Origin: Armatimonadota bacterium
GTDB lineage: Bacteria > Sysuimicrobiota > Sysuimicrobiia > Sysuimicrobiales > Sysuimicrobiaceae
Direction of reading: 5' to 3'
Assembly (NCBI GenBank): GCA_025060455.1
Contig: JANXBY010000057.1
Coordinates: 1-64,000, forward strand
Length of the DNA stretch: 64,000 nt
The translations under genes were made by a program, and so were the position numbers. Positions 45,101 to 54,370 of the stretch are shown piece by piece. The notes below the pieces were generated by a model, which worked only from the letters and a program-made list of their open reading frames with translations, was not told where the DNA came from and did not search any database. Numbering within the stretch: position 1 is the first letter of the stretch; each line of letters starts with the position of its first letter.

Positions 45101-46966
45101 TCACACCTCCTCCGGGGGCTGTACGGTGACCCGTCCTCCTTCCAACGACACGCGGTAGGTGCGCAAGGCCAGGGACGAGTCCGTCTGGCAGCGTCCCGTG
45201 CTCAGGCAGAAGCGGTACCCGTGGGCGGGACAGACCACATGACCGTCGTCCACGGACCCACCTGCCAAGGACGCGCCTCCGTGAGGGCAGGTGTCCTGCA
45301 CCGCGTACACGGTGCCGTTGTGCCGGAACACCGCCACCGCCTGGCCTGCCACGCGCACCACCCGCGCGCCTCCCTCCGGGAGGTCCGCCAGCGGGATCGT
45401 GGAGCCCTCTGAAGCGGGGACGTCCGGCTGCGGGGAGGCGGGCCGCAGGCGCGCGCGGAGTTCGTCGAAGTTCCCCCACCGCAGAAGGGCTTCCAGCACA
45501 GGGAGCAGGGCGTCGCACGGCACGTCCTCCAGCAGCTTCACCCCCACCACAGGGTTGGGGCCCGCGCGGCCGGCCACGTATACGTCCACCGCCTCTGCCA
45601 CCTCCGCGCCCCGGCGGACTTTCTTGCCCACCAGCCCCACGTCCGCCACGCCGTGGTTGCCGCAGCCCGCCGGGCAGCCGGACCAGTGGACAGCGAGCGG
45701 GCGGGTCACCCGGCCCTCCAGCGCCCGGGCCAATGCCAGCGCCCGTCGCTTGGTGTCGATGAGGGCCAGGTTGCAGTAGTCAGTACCCGTGCAGGTCACC
45801 AGGCCGCGCCACGCGGGGGGTGGGTCGGGCGGCAGGTCCCGCAGCAGGGGCTCCTGTAGGAGGGCGTGGAGCCGGTCTTCCGGCACGTGGGGAAGGATCA
45901 GGTTCTGCCCGGTGGTGAACCGCACCTCGCCTTCGCCGTACCCCTCGCTCAGGCGGGCGACCTCCATGAGCTGGTGGGCGTGCAGCCGGCCCACGGGCAC
46001 CCACAGCCCCACGGCATAGCGGCCGGCCTGCTTTTGCGGGACCACACCCAAGTGGTCACTGGACCCGGGCTGACGCGCGTCCCTGCCCGCCCGCGGTAGC
46101 GAGCGTCCCAACTGCTCCTCCACCGCGGCCCGGAGCCGCACCACGCCCCAGCTGTCCAGCAGGAAGCTCAAGCGCGCCTTGCTGCGGCTCTGCCGTGGCC
46201 CGTAGTCCCGGAACACCGCCACCACGGCCAGGCACACCTCCGGAGCCTCTTCGGGGGTGACGAAGGCGTCCAGGGGGACGGCGGGCCGGTAGCCACCCGA
46301 CCCCATCTTGCCGCCCACGAGCACGTTGAACCCCACCTCGTGCCGGCCTTCCACCTCGCGCACCGCGGGCACCAGGGCCAGGTCCTGGGTCTCCGCGTGG
46401 GTGCAGTTCTCCACGCAGCCGGTGATGGTCACGTTGAACTTCCGGGGCAGGTTGGTCACCGCCCGGTTGCCCACCACCCGCCGGGTCAGCGCGCGCACCA
46501 CCTCCGACGCGTCGAACAGCTCCGTGCGCACCACGCCGGCCAGCGGACAGCCGACCACGTTGCGCACGTTGTCCATGCCCGTCTGCAACGTGGTCAGCCC
46601 GACCCGCTGCAGCCGGGCCAGAAGCTCTGGGACGTCCTCGATCCGGATCCACCGGAGCTGGAGCTGCTGCCGGGTGGTCACGTCCAGCACGCCCCGTCCC
46701 AGCTCCTGGGAGATGGCGGCCAGCTCCCGTACCTGGGCCGCGCTGGCGATGCCGTTGGGGATGCGGACCCGGACCATGAAGAAGCCCGGCTGTCCCTCGC
46801 TCTGCCGCCGCAGGAAGATGCCCCACCACTTCAGGCGCTCCACGTCGTCCTTCGGGATCGCCGGCCACCCGGCTTCCGCGTAGCGCGACAGGTCGCCGAT
46901 CACGTCCAGGCCGTCGCGGACGGCCTTCAGGGCCTCGATGGCGTTCGCCGCACCGTTCCCGGTCAT
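45101..46966 (-). CDS. nirA: Ferredoxin-type nitrite reductase fused to a C-terminal Rieske (NirD-like) domain
   Basis: NVRNVVGCPLAGV, NLPRKFNVTITGCVENCTHAETQDLALVP, HWSGCPAGCGNHGVADVGLVGKK; Rieske CPHGGASLAGGSVDDGHVVCPAHGYRF. Confidence 0.9.
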   Translation of the reverse strand: MTGNGAANAIEALKAVRDGLDVIGDLSRYAEAGWPAIPKDDVERLKWWGIFLRRQSEGQPGFFMVRVRIPNGIASAAQVRELAAISQELGRGVLDVTTRQQLQLRWIRIEDVPELLARLQRVGLTTLQTGMDNVRNVVGCPLAGVVRTELFDASEVVRALTRRVVGNRAVTNLPRKFNVTITGCVENCTHAETQDLALVPAVREVEGRHEVGFNVLVGGKMGSGGYRPAVPLDAFVTPEEAPEVCLAVVAVFRDYGPRQSRSKARLSFLLDSWGVVRLRAAVEEQLGRSLPRAGRDARQPGSSDHLGVVPQKQAGRYAVGLWVPVGRLHAHQLMEVARLSEGYGEGEVRFTTGQNLILPHVPEDRLHALLQEPLLRDLPPDPPPAWRGLVTCTGTDYCNLALIDTKRRALALARALEGRVTRPLAVHWSGCPAGCGNHGVADVGLVGKKVRRGAEVAEAVDVYVAGRAGPNPVVGVKLLEDVPCDALLPVLEALLRWGNFDELRARLRPASPQPDVPASEGSTIPLADLPEGGARVVRVAGQAVAVFRHNGTVYAVQDTCPHGGASLAGGSVDDGHVVCPAHGYRFCLSTGRCQTDSSLALRTYRVSLEGGRVTVQPPEEV

Positions 46967-47112
46967 GGTCGCCTCCTGCTGCACGAGGTGTGGTTGGGAA
47001 CGACGGGGTTCGGGCGGCTTCAGGGCCGGAGAACGGGCGCCAGGACCCGGCGGGCACCCAGCTTGGGGAAAGCGGCCGCTAGGCCGGAGGAGACTTCGAG
47101 GTCTTTGGAAAA

Positions 47113-47141
47113 CGCATACGCGACAGCCCCGAGGTTGTCAA
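47113..47141 (-). promoter_or_regulatory. Sigma-70-type promoter for nirA: TTGACA-17-TATGCG
   Basis: Minus-strand hexamers with 17-nt spacing, about 140 nt upstream of the nirA start. Confidence 0.55.
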
Positions 47142-47172
47142 GGGGCCTGGCGCGCCCCAGGAGGTGTGGAGG

Positions 47173-47748
47173 ATGGCGAAAGGATGGGTGCGGGTGCTGG
47201 GGTTTGCCGGGAGCCTGCGGCGGGGTTCGTACAACCGGGCGCTCGTGCGGGCCGCGGCGGAGGTGGCGCCGGAGGACGTCCGCGTGGAGGTGTTCGACCT
47301 GGACGGAATCCCCCTGTACAACATGGACGTGGAGCAGCAGGGCTTGCCGGAGGCGGTGGTGGCGTTCAAGCGCGCCATCCGGGAGGCGGACGCGGTGTTG
47401 ATCGCCACGCCCGAGCACAACTGGTCCTTTCCGGGGGTGCTGAAGAACGCCCTGGACTGGGCCGCGCGGCCGTCCGGGGACAACCCCTTCCGCGGGAAGC
47501 CCGTGGCCGTGGTGGGTGCCACCACCGGGCAGTGGGGCACCCTGCGGGCACAGCTACACCTGCGGCAGGTCCTGGCGTACCTGGAGACGCACCCGCTGAG
47601 CCGTCCGGAGGTCCTGGTGACCCATGCGCGGGAAAAGTTCGACGCGGAAGGCCGTCTGGCGGACGAAGGAACCCGCACCCGGCTGCGCGAGCTGCTGGTG
47701 GCACTGCGGGACTGGACCTACCAGCTGGCGCGACGCGAAGCCCCGTAA
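47173..47748 (+). CDS. NADPH-dependent FMN reductase family protein
   Basis: VLGFAGSLRRGSYNRALVRAA...YNMDVE...IATPEHNWSFPGVLKNALDWAARP...PVAVVGATTGQWGTLRAQLHLR. Confidence 0.92.
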   Translation: MAKGWVRVLGFAGSLRRGSYNRALVRAAAEVAPEDVRVEVFDLDGIPLYNMDVEQQGLPEAVVAFKRAIREADAVLIATPEHNWSFPGVLKNALDWAARPSGDNPFRGKPVAVVGATTGQWGTLRAQLHLRQVLAYLETHPLSRPEVLVTHAREKFDAEGRLADEGTRTRLRELLVALRDWTYQLARREAP

Positions 47749-47763
47749 CATCCTACCCGCCTC

Positions 47764-47793
47764 TTGACGCACGGGAGCAACGGTCGCTATATT
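47764..47793 (+). promoter_or_regulatory. Sigma-70-type promoter for the sulfate-assimilation operon: TTGACG-18-TATATT
   Basis: TTGACG 47764-47769, TATATT 47788-47793. Confidence 0.65.
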
Positions 47794-47815
47794 CGCAGCC
47801 AAAGGAACCGTGGCC

Positions 47816-47899
47816 ATGAAGCGACCCATCGTCCTTTCGGCTTCGGTGGTCCGCCCTCGGCAGTGCATCTGTCCTAGGCGGGAGGAATCCCGGGCCTAG
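47816..47899 (+). CDS. Candidate leader peptide MKRPIVLSASVVRPRQCICPRREESRA upstream of sat
   Basis: ATG preceded by AAAGGA at SD spacing; 27 aa; shares R-x-C-I-C-P-x-R with a second leader at 55938. Confidence 0.6.
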   Translation: MKRPIVLSASVVRPRQCICPRREESRA

Positions 47900-48006
47900 C
47901 AGGGCCGGGTTCCTTCCGCGGCTTCCGGTTTTCCCCTAGCCGTTCCAAGACGAACGTCGCGCCGCGTTGCGCAGGGGCGTGCGTGTGCGCGAGGAGGAGG
48001 TGTGGT

Positions 48007-49167
48007 GTGGTCGCACCCCACGGAGGCCAACTCGTGCAGCGGGTCGTCGAGGGTTCGCGGGCGGACTCCCTGCGGGCGGAGGCCAGCCGGCTGCCCGCGG
48101 TGACCCCGAGCCCGAAGGAGGCCGCCGACGTGGTGCTGGTGGCCAACGGCGCGTACAGCCCGCTCGTGGGCTTCATGGACCGCGAGACGTACCGGTCGGT
48201 CCTGCACACCCTCCACCTGCCGGACGGGCTGCCGTGGACGCTGCCCGTCACCCTCCCGGTGCCGGAGGAGTTGGCCCGCCGGCTGGGTGCAGCTAGCCGG
48301 CTGTCGGTACGGGCGCCGGGGCTGCTGGCGGTGGTGGAGGTCACGGAGGTGTACCGCCGCGAGCTGGAGGAGGAGGCGCTGGCGGTGTTCGGCACCACGG
48401 ATCCCACGCATCCGGGCGTGGCGCGGCTGCTGCGGGAGTCCCCCTGGACGGTGGCCGGGCCCCTGTGGTTGGTGGAGCGTCCCCGCGGTCCGTTTGCGGA
48501 CCGGGAGCTGGATCCCGTTCAGACCCGGGCGCACTTCGCGCAGGCGGGCTGGCGGACGGTCACCGCGTTCCAGACCCGCAACCCCGTCCACCGCGCCCAT
48601 GAGTACCTGCACAAGTGCGCCCTGGAAACCACGGACGGGCTGTTCCTGCACCCCCTGGTGGGGGAGACCAAGGACGACGACGTGCCCGCCGGGGTCCGCA
48701 TGCGCGCGTACGAGGTGCTGCTGGACCTGTACTACCCGAAGGACCGCGTCCTGCTGGCGGCGTTTCCCGCGGCCATGCGGTACGCGGGCCCGCGGGAGGC
48801 GGTGTTCCACGCCCTCGTGCGGAAGAACTACGGCTGCACCCACATCCTCATCGGCCGCGACCACGCAGGCGTCGGAGGCTTCTACGACCCGTACGCGGCT
48901 CACCGCATCTTCGATCGGTTCGACCCCGCCCGGCTGGGGATCACGCCGGTGTTCTTCGGGGAGGCGTTCTACTGCCGGCGGTGCGACGCCATGGCCACCG
49001 ACCGCAGCTGCCCGCACCCTACGGACGCCCGCGTGAATCCCAGCGGGACGTGGGTCCGGAGGCTGCTGCGTGCGGGCCAGCTGCCGCCGCCGCAGGTGAT
49101 GCGCCCGGAGGTGGCGCAGGTGCTGCGGGAGTACTACACGCAGCCGGTGGCCGAGCAGGCGGGCTAG
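48007..49167 (+). CDS. sat: ATP sulfurylase (sulfate adenylyltransferase)
   Basis: ANGAYSPLVGFMDRETY, TAFQTRNPVHRAHEYLHKCALE, LIGRDHAGVGGFYDPYAAH, FGEAFYCRRCDAMATDRSCPH. Confidence 0.95.
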   Translation: MVAPHGGQLVQRVVEGSRADSLRAEASRLPAVTPSPKEAADVVLVANGAYSPLVGFMDRETYRSVLHTLHLPDGLPWTLPVTLPVPEELARRLGAASRLSVRAPGLLAVVEVTEVYRRELEEEALAVFGTTDPTHPGVARLLRESPWTVAGPLWLVERPRGPFADRELDPVQTRAHFAQAGWRTVTAFQTRNPVHRAHEYLHKCALETTDGLFLHPLVGETKDDDVPAGVRMRAYEVLLDLYYPKDRVLLAAFPAAMRYAGPREAVFHALVRKNYGCTHILIGRDHAGVGGFYDPYAAHRIFDRFDPARLGITPVFFGEAFYCRRCDAMATDRSCPHPTDARVNPSGTWVRRLLRAGQLPPPQVMRPEVAQVLREYYTQPVAEQAG

Positions 49168-49182
49168 GAAGGGGGAGACGGG

Positions 49183-51108
49183 ATGGCACAGGTTCAGACC
49201 GGGCCGCAGGTCACGTGGGAGCTCGTGCTCAAGCGCAACTCCATCGAACGGCTCAAGCGGGAGAAGTTCCCCTTGGACATCGTGGACGAACTGCCAGACC
49301 TCATCGCGCGGGGCTACGAGGCCATCCCAGAGGAGGACATCGTGCGCCTCAACTGGTGGGGCCTCACCCACGACAAGCCGAAGGTGGGGACCTTCATGGT
49401 GCGCATCAAGGTCCCCGGGGGAAGGGTGCGGCCCGCGCAGCTGGTGGCTTTGGGGCAGGTCGCCCGCCGCTACGGCCGCAACTACGGAGAGCTCACCACC
49501 CGACAGGGCATCCAGCTGCACTGGGTGCGGCTGGAACAACTGCCGGAAGTCCTCTCCGCGGTACAGGCAACGGGGCTGACCACCGTGGGCGGGGAAGGCG
49601 ACACGGTCCGCAACGTGACCAGCTGCCCCGTGGCAGGGGTGGACCGCCAGGAGCTGTTTGACGTGCGCCCCGTGGTGGAGGCGGTGGCGCGGTTCTTCTA
49701 CGGCCACCGGGACTACAGCAACCTGCCCCGCAAGCACAAGTACACCATCAGCGCCTGCCCCGCCCAGTGCAACGCGCCGGAGATCCACGACGTGGCGTTG
49801 GTGGGCGTGCTGAAGGACGGCCGGCCGGGGTTCGCGGTGCGGGTGGGCGGAGGGCTATCGGCCACACCGCGGATCAGCCGGGACCTGGGGGTGTTCGTGC
49901 CCGCAGATCCTCCACACGGAGTGGTGGAGGTGCTGCGGGCCATCACCGACACCTGGCAGAACGACCTGCGGTACCGCCTGAGCCGCGCCAAGGCCCGGAT
50001 CAAGTTCATGGTGGACGACTACGGGCCGGAGGCGGTGCGGGCGATGGTGGAGGCCCGGCTGGGCTATCGCCTGGAGGACGGTCGCGCACCGGCGCCCACC
50101 CACGACACGGACCACCTGGGCGTGCACCCGCAGAAGCAACCGGGGTTGGTGTACGTGGGCGTTCCGGTGCCCATGGGGTGGATCACCGGAGATCAGCTGG
50201 TGGCCCTGGGCGAGCTGGTGGGCTCCTTCGGGGGAGAAGTGCGCTTCACCCGCACGCAGAACCTCATCGTCACCGACGTCCCGGAGGACCGGCTGCACTC
50301 CGTGGTGCGGGAGCTGGCGGCGGTCGGCCTCGACCCGAGCCGCAACCCCGTCTACGGTCGGTCGGTGGCGTGCACCGACCACCGCTTCTGCAACTACTCG
50401 GTGGCGGAGACCAAGGGCAAGCTCAAGGAGATCCTGGAGGAGCTGGAACGGCGGTTCGGGCGGGAGGTGGCGGATCTGCGCATCTACACCGACGGCTGCC
50501 CGCACGCGTGCGCCCACCACTGGGTCGGGGACATCGGCCTGCAGGGCACCACCACCCTGCACCCGGGGCGGGGCGTGCGGGTGGAGGCCTACGACGTGTG
50601 CCTGCGCGGCGGGCTCGGAACGCGGGCCGCCATCGGAAAGCCCCTGATCCGGCGCGTGCCGGAGGACCGGATCGTGGAGGTGGTGTGCCGGCTGCTGGAG
50701 GGGTGGCTGCGGGAGCGCCGGACGCGCGGGACGGGATTCGCCTTCCGGGACTTCGTGGACGCGCACACGGACGACCAGCTACAGGCCCTGGCGCTCGGAG
50801 AAGGGGCAGGGGACGAGGCCGCGCCGCGGCGGCCGGTGGTGCGCGTGCCCGGCATGCTCCTGCCCTACAGCGAGGGCGCCGACCGGTTGGAGGTGGACGC
50901 CCGCACCGTGCGGGAAGCCTTGGAGGTCCTGCGGGCCCGCTACCCGCAGCTGGTGGCGCAGGTCCTCACGCCCGACGGGCAGGTCCACCCGAGCGTCAAC
51001 CTGTTCGTGGGCGAGGAGGACGTGCGGGGACTGGGAGGGCTGGACGCGCCCCTGCGTCCGGGCGAGGAGCTCACTATCCTCCCCGCCCTGGCGGGCGGTG
51101 GTGCGTGA
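49183..51108 (+). CDS. Ferredoxin-type sulfite reductase with C-terminal ThiS/MoaD/CysO-like sulfur-carrier domain
   Basis: NVTSCPVAGVDRQELFDVRP, NLPRKHKYTISACPAQCNAPEIHDVALV, IYTDGCPHACAHHWVGDIGLQG; C-terminus VRVPGMLLPYSEGADRLEVDARTVREALEVL...VNLFVGEEDVRGLGGLDAPLRPGEELTILPALAGGGA. Confidence 0.9.
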   Translation: MAQVQTGPQVTWELVLKRNSIERLKREKFPLDIVDELPDLIARGYEAIPEEDIVRLNWWGLTHDKPKVGTFMVRIKVPGGRVRPAQLVALGQVARRYGRNYGELTTRQGIQLHWVRLEQLPEVLSAVQATGLTTVGGEGDTVRNVTSCPVAGVDRQELFDVRPVVEAVARFFYGHRDYSNLPRKHKYTISACPAQCNAPEIHDVALVGVLKDGRPGFAVRVGGGLSATPRISRDLGVFVPADPPHGVVEVLRAITDTWQNDLRYRLSRAKARIKFMVDDYGPEAVRAMVEARLGYRLEDGRAPAPTHDTDHLGVHPQKQPGLVYVGVPVPMGWITGDQLVALGELVGSFGGEVRFTRTQNLIVTDVPEDRLHSVVRELAAVGLDPSRNPVYGRSVACTDHRFCNYSVAETKGKLKEILEELERRFGREVADLRIYTDGCPHACAHHWVGDIGLQGTTTLHPGRGVRVEAYDVCLRGGLGTRAAIGKPLIRRVPEDRIVEVVCRLLEGWLRERRTRGTGFAFRDFVDAHTDDQLQALALGEGAGDEAAPRRPVVRVPGMLLPYSEGADRLEVDARTVREALEVLRARYPQLVAQVLTPDGQVHPSVNLFVGEEDVRGLGGLDAPLRPGEELTILPALAGGGA

Positions 51109-51118
51109 GGAGGGCGAG

Positions 51119-51919
51119 ATGGCGAGGGTTTTGGCCTTCGACGACCTGCAGATCGGAGAGATCGCCCTGGAGCTGGACGACCGGGAGCCCCAGGAGGTGA
51201 TCGCGTGGGCCCTGGAGACGTTCGGCGACCGGGTGGCGGTGGTGACCGCCCTCCAGGCGGAGGGGATGGCCATCCTGGACATGGCCACGCGGCTGCGGCC
51301 GGACGTGCGGGTGCTCACCGTGGACACCGGACGCCTCCCCCAGGCCACGTACGCGTTCCTGGACCGGGTACGGGAACACTACCCGCGGGCAAAGTTCCAG
51401 GTCCTGTTCCCGGACCACCGGGAGGTGGAGGCTATGGTGCAGCGGCACGGGGTCAACCTCTTCTACCGATCGGTGCCCCTGCGGCTGCTGTGCTGCCAGG
51501 TGCGGAAAGTCCGGCCCCTGGTCCGGGGCCTGGAGCAGCTGGACGCGTGGATCACCGGGCTGCGGCGTGAGCAGTGGGCGTCCCGGGCCAACATCCGCAA
51601 GGTGGAGCTGGACCACGATCACGACGGCATCGTGAAGGTCAACCCCCTCGCGGACTGGACCAAGGAGGAGGTGTGGGAGTACCTGTACGCGCACGGGGTG
51701 CCCGTCCACCCGCTGTACGAGCAGGGGTACACCAGCATCGGCTGCGACCCGTGCACGCGGCCAATCCAGCCCGGCGAGGACGACCGGGCGGGCCGGTGGT
51801 GGTGGGAGGAGGGCGCCCCGAAGGAGTGCGGGATCCACTGCCCCATCGAGACGGGCGGGTTCGAGCATGAGGCCCACGCCATCCTGGGCGAAGCCCACCG
51901 GGAGGAGGTGTGGCGGTGA
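51119..51919 (+). CDS. cysH: Phosphoadenylyl-/adenylyl-sulfate reductase, 4Fe-4S type
   Basis: [23 protein letters not shown]...[14 protein letters not shown]...[13 protein letters not shown]...KECGIHC. Confidence 0.93.
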   Translation: MARVLAFDDLQIGEIALELDDREPQEVIAWALETFGDRVAVVTALQAEGMAILDMATRLRPDVRVLTVDTGRLPQATYAFLDRVREHYPRAKFQVLFPDHREVEAMVQRHGVNLFYRSVPLRLLCCQVRKVRPLVRGLEQLDAWITGLRREQWASRANIRKVELDHDHDGIVKVNPLADWTKEEVWEYLYAHGVPVHPLYEQGYTSIGCDPCTRPIQPGEDDRAGRWWWEEGAPKECGIHCPIETGGFEHEAHAILGEAHREEVWR

Positions 51920-52938
51920 CGGAGGCGACGTCGCACGTGGACCGGGAGTCCGCGGAGCTGCTGGCGGAGGAGGTGGAGGCGCTGGCCCGGGCGCTGCCCG
52001 AGCCGCAGCGGGAGCGGGCGCGGGCGGCGTCGGAACGGCTGCGGCGCGGCGAGTTCCCCGAGGATCTGGTGGACGTGGTGGAGTCTGCGGTGGCCCTCTC
52101 CCTGCAGACGGGCCGGGCGCGACGGCGCTACCGGGCAGAGGGGGAGCGGCTGCTCACCCAGGTCCTGTGGCGCACCCCACGCGGTCAGGCCCTGCAGCGC
52201 CGACTGGAGGCTACCAACCGGGCGCTGCAGGCCCTGCGGGGCCGACGCCTGGACAGCGTGCGGGTGGCCGCCCGCACCCTGGGCGACTACTCCGTGGTGC
52301 TCCGGGCAGAGGGCGTGGCGCTGACGCTTGCCGCCCGGGCCGACGGGGTGGAGCTGGAGAGCGTGTCGGTGGACGGTGAGCGGGACCAGACCCGTGGGGT
52401 GTGCGTCTGGCTCACGGGGCTTCCCGGCGCGGGCAAGAGCACGCTGGCAGAGCTTGTGGCGGAGCGCCTGCGCGAGGTCGGACGCCCGGTGGAAGTACTC
52501 GACGGCGACGCGGTGCGGCAGCACTTCTCCCGCGGGCTGGGGTTTTCCCGAGAAGACCGGGTAGAAAACGTGCGGCGGGTGGCCTATGTGGCCGGGCTGC
52601 TGGTCCGGCACGGGATCGTGGTGCTGGCCGCCCTCATCTCGCCCTACCGGGATGCCCGCGCCCAGGCGCGGGAGCTGGTGGGCCCTGACTTCCTGGAGGT
52701 GTACGTGCGCTGTCCGCTGGACGTCCTGGTGGCCCGCGACCCCAAGGGGTTGTACGCACGCGCCCTGCGCGGCGAGATCCCCAACTTCACGGGCGTCAGC
52801 GACCCGTACGAGGAGCCGGAGTCGCCCGACCTGGTGGTGGACACTCACCGCGAGATCCCGGCGGAGGCCGCGGCCCGAATCGTGCGGCTGTTGGAGGCGC
52901 GGGGCTACCTGGCCACGGGAAGCGGAGGGCCGGTGTGA
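51910..52938 (+). CDS. cysC: APS kinase with ~155-aa N-terminal extension domain
   Basis: [65 protein letters not shown]...[36 protein letters not shown]. Confidence 0.92.
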   Translation: MAVTEATSHVDRESAELLAEEVEALARALPEPQRERARAASERLRRGEFPEDLVDVVESAVALSLQTGRARRRYRAEGERLLTQVLWRTPRGQALQRRLEATNRALQALRGRRLDSVRVAARTLGDYSVVLRAEGVALTLAARADGVELESVSVDGERDQTRGVCVWLTGLPGAGKSTLAELVAERLREVGRPVEVLDGDAVRQHFSRGLGFSREDRVENVRRVAYVAGLLVRHGIVVLAALISPYRDARAQARELVGPDFLEVYVRCPLDVLVARDPKGLYARALRGEIPNFTGVSDPYEEPESPDLVVDTHREIPAEAAARIVRLLEARGYLATGSGGPV

Positions 52939-53738
52939 GCTGGCGGGTGGTGCTCCTGGAGTCGCGGTGGCCGCAGGTGCTGGCGGACCTGGTCCGCCGG
53001 CAAGGGTGGGAACCGGTGTGCGCGCCGGCGGTGGAGGAGGTGCCCGTGCCTGCGGAGGAGGTGGCGGACCCGCTGCGCCGCCTGTGCGCCCTGGAGGTGG
53101 ACTGGGCGGTGTTCCTCACCGGTGTGGGGGTGGAGAGGCTGTACGACGCCGCGCAGCAGCTCAAGCTGACCGAGGCGTTCGTGCGAGCCCTGCAGCGGGT
53201 GCCGGTGGCGGTCCGCGGCCCTAAGCCCGTGGCGGTCCTGGGGCGGTGGGGCGTACACCCGCGGTTGTCGGCGCCCTCCCCACACACCACCGAGGAGCTG
53301 TGCGCTGCTCTGGCGGCGGTGGATCTGTCGGGGCGGCGGGTGTTCGTCCAGCACTACGGCGAGCCCAACGCCCGTCTGCGGGACTTCCTCCTGGTCCGTG
53401 GCGCGGAGGTGGTGGACGCGTTGCCGTACCGGTGGGCGTTGCCCCAGGACACCGCGCCGCTCGCTTCCGCGGTGCGGGCGCTGGTGGCGGGCGAAGCGGA
53501 CGCCCTGGTGGTCACCAGCCGGCCGCAGGTCCTGCACCTGTTCGCGGTGGCGGAGCAGCAGGGACTCCATACAGCGCTGCGGGAGGCTCTCAACGGGCCG
53601 GTGGTGGTGGCCGCGGTGGGGCCCACGAGCCAGCGGACGCTGGAGTCGTTCGGAGTCCGGGTGACGCTGACGCCTGAGCACCCCAAGATGCGACCGCTGG
53701 TGGCGGCCTTGGCGTCCCACTGGGCGGGTCAGGCATGA
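52935..53738 (+). CDS. hemD: Uroporphyrinogen-III synthase
   Basis: [34 protein letters not shown]...[11 protein letters not shown]...[16 protein letters not shown]...[18 protein letters not shown]. Confidence 0.85.
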   Translation: MSWRVVLLESRWPQVLADLVRRQGWEPVCAPAVEEVPVPAEEVADPLRRLCALEVDWAVFLTGVGVERLYDAAQQLKLTEAFVRALQRVPVAVRGPKPVAVLGRWGVHPRLSAPSPHTTEELCAALAAVDLSGRRVFVQHYGEPNARLRDFLLVRGAEVVDALPYRWALPQDTAPLASAVRALVAGEADALVVTSRPQVLHLFAVAEQQGLHTALREALNGPVVVAAVGPTSQRTLESFGVRVTLTPEHPKMRPLVAALASHWAGQA

Positions 53739-54370
53739 CGGTCTACCCCCTGTTCGTGGATTTGCGGGGCCGCCGCTGCGTGGTGGTGGGAGGGAGCCCC
53801 CCGGCAGAGGCCAAGGTGGCGGCGCTGCTGGAGTGCGGCGCGGACGTGGTGGTGGTGAGCCCTCGGGTCACAGAACGGCTGCAGGCGTGGGCGGCCCAAG
53901 GCCGCGTGCGTTGGGAAGCCAGGCCGTACCGGACCGGCGACCTGGAAGGAGCGTGGCTGGTGGTCTCGGCGCCCGACGACCGGGAGGTGAACGCCCGGGT
54001 GTGGGAGGAAGCGCAGGCGCGGGGGGTGTGGATGAACGCCGTGGACGACCCGCCACACTGCAGCTTCATCGCGCCCGCGGTATACCGCCAGGGGGCTTTG
54101 GTGGTGGCGGTGTGCACCTCGGGCAGGGCTCCGGCCCTCGCCGTGCGCCTGCGGGATCGGTTCGCCGCCCAGCTGGGGCCGGAGTACGCGGCGTTCCTGG
54201 AGCTGGCGGGCGAGCTGCGGGAGGAGCTGGCCCGCAGGATCCCGGAGTTCCACCGCCGCCGTGAAGCCTGGTACCGGATCGTGGACTCCGACGTGCTGGA
54301 CTGGCTGCGGGCCGGCCAGCAGGAGCGGGCCCGGCAGCGCCTCCTGCAGCTGTTGGAGGAAGGTGCGTGA
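53735..54370 (+). CDS. Precorrin-2 dehydrogenase/sirohydrochlorin ferrochelatase-type protein
   Basis: YPLFVDLRGRRCVVVGGSPPAEAKVAALLECGADVVVVSP...NAVDDPPHCSFIAPAVYRQGALVVAVCTSGRAPALAVRLRD. Confidence 0.92.
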   Translation: MTVYPLFVDLRGRRCVVVGGSPPAEAKVAALLECGADVVVVSPRVTERLQAWAAQGRVRWEARPYRTGDLEGAWLVVSAPDDREVNARVWEEAQARGVWMNAVDDPPHCSFIAPAVYRQGALVVAVCTSGRAPALAVRLRDRFAAQLGPEYAAFLELAGELREELARRIPEFHRRREAWYRIVDSDVLDWLRAGQQERARQRLLQLLEEGA

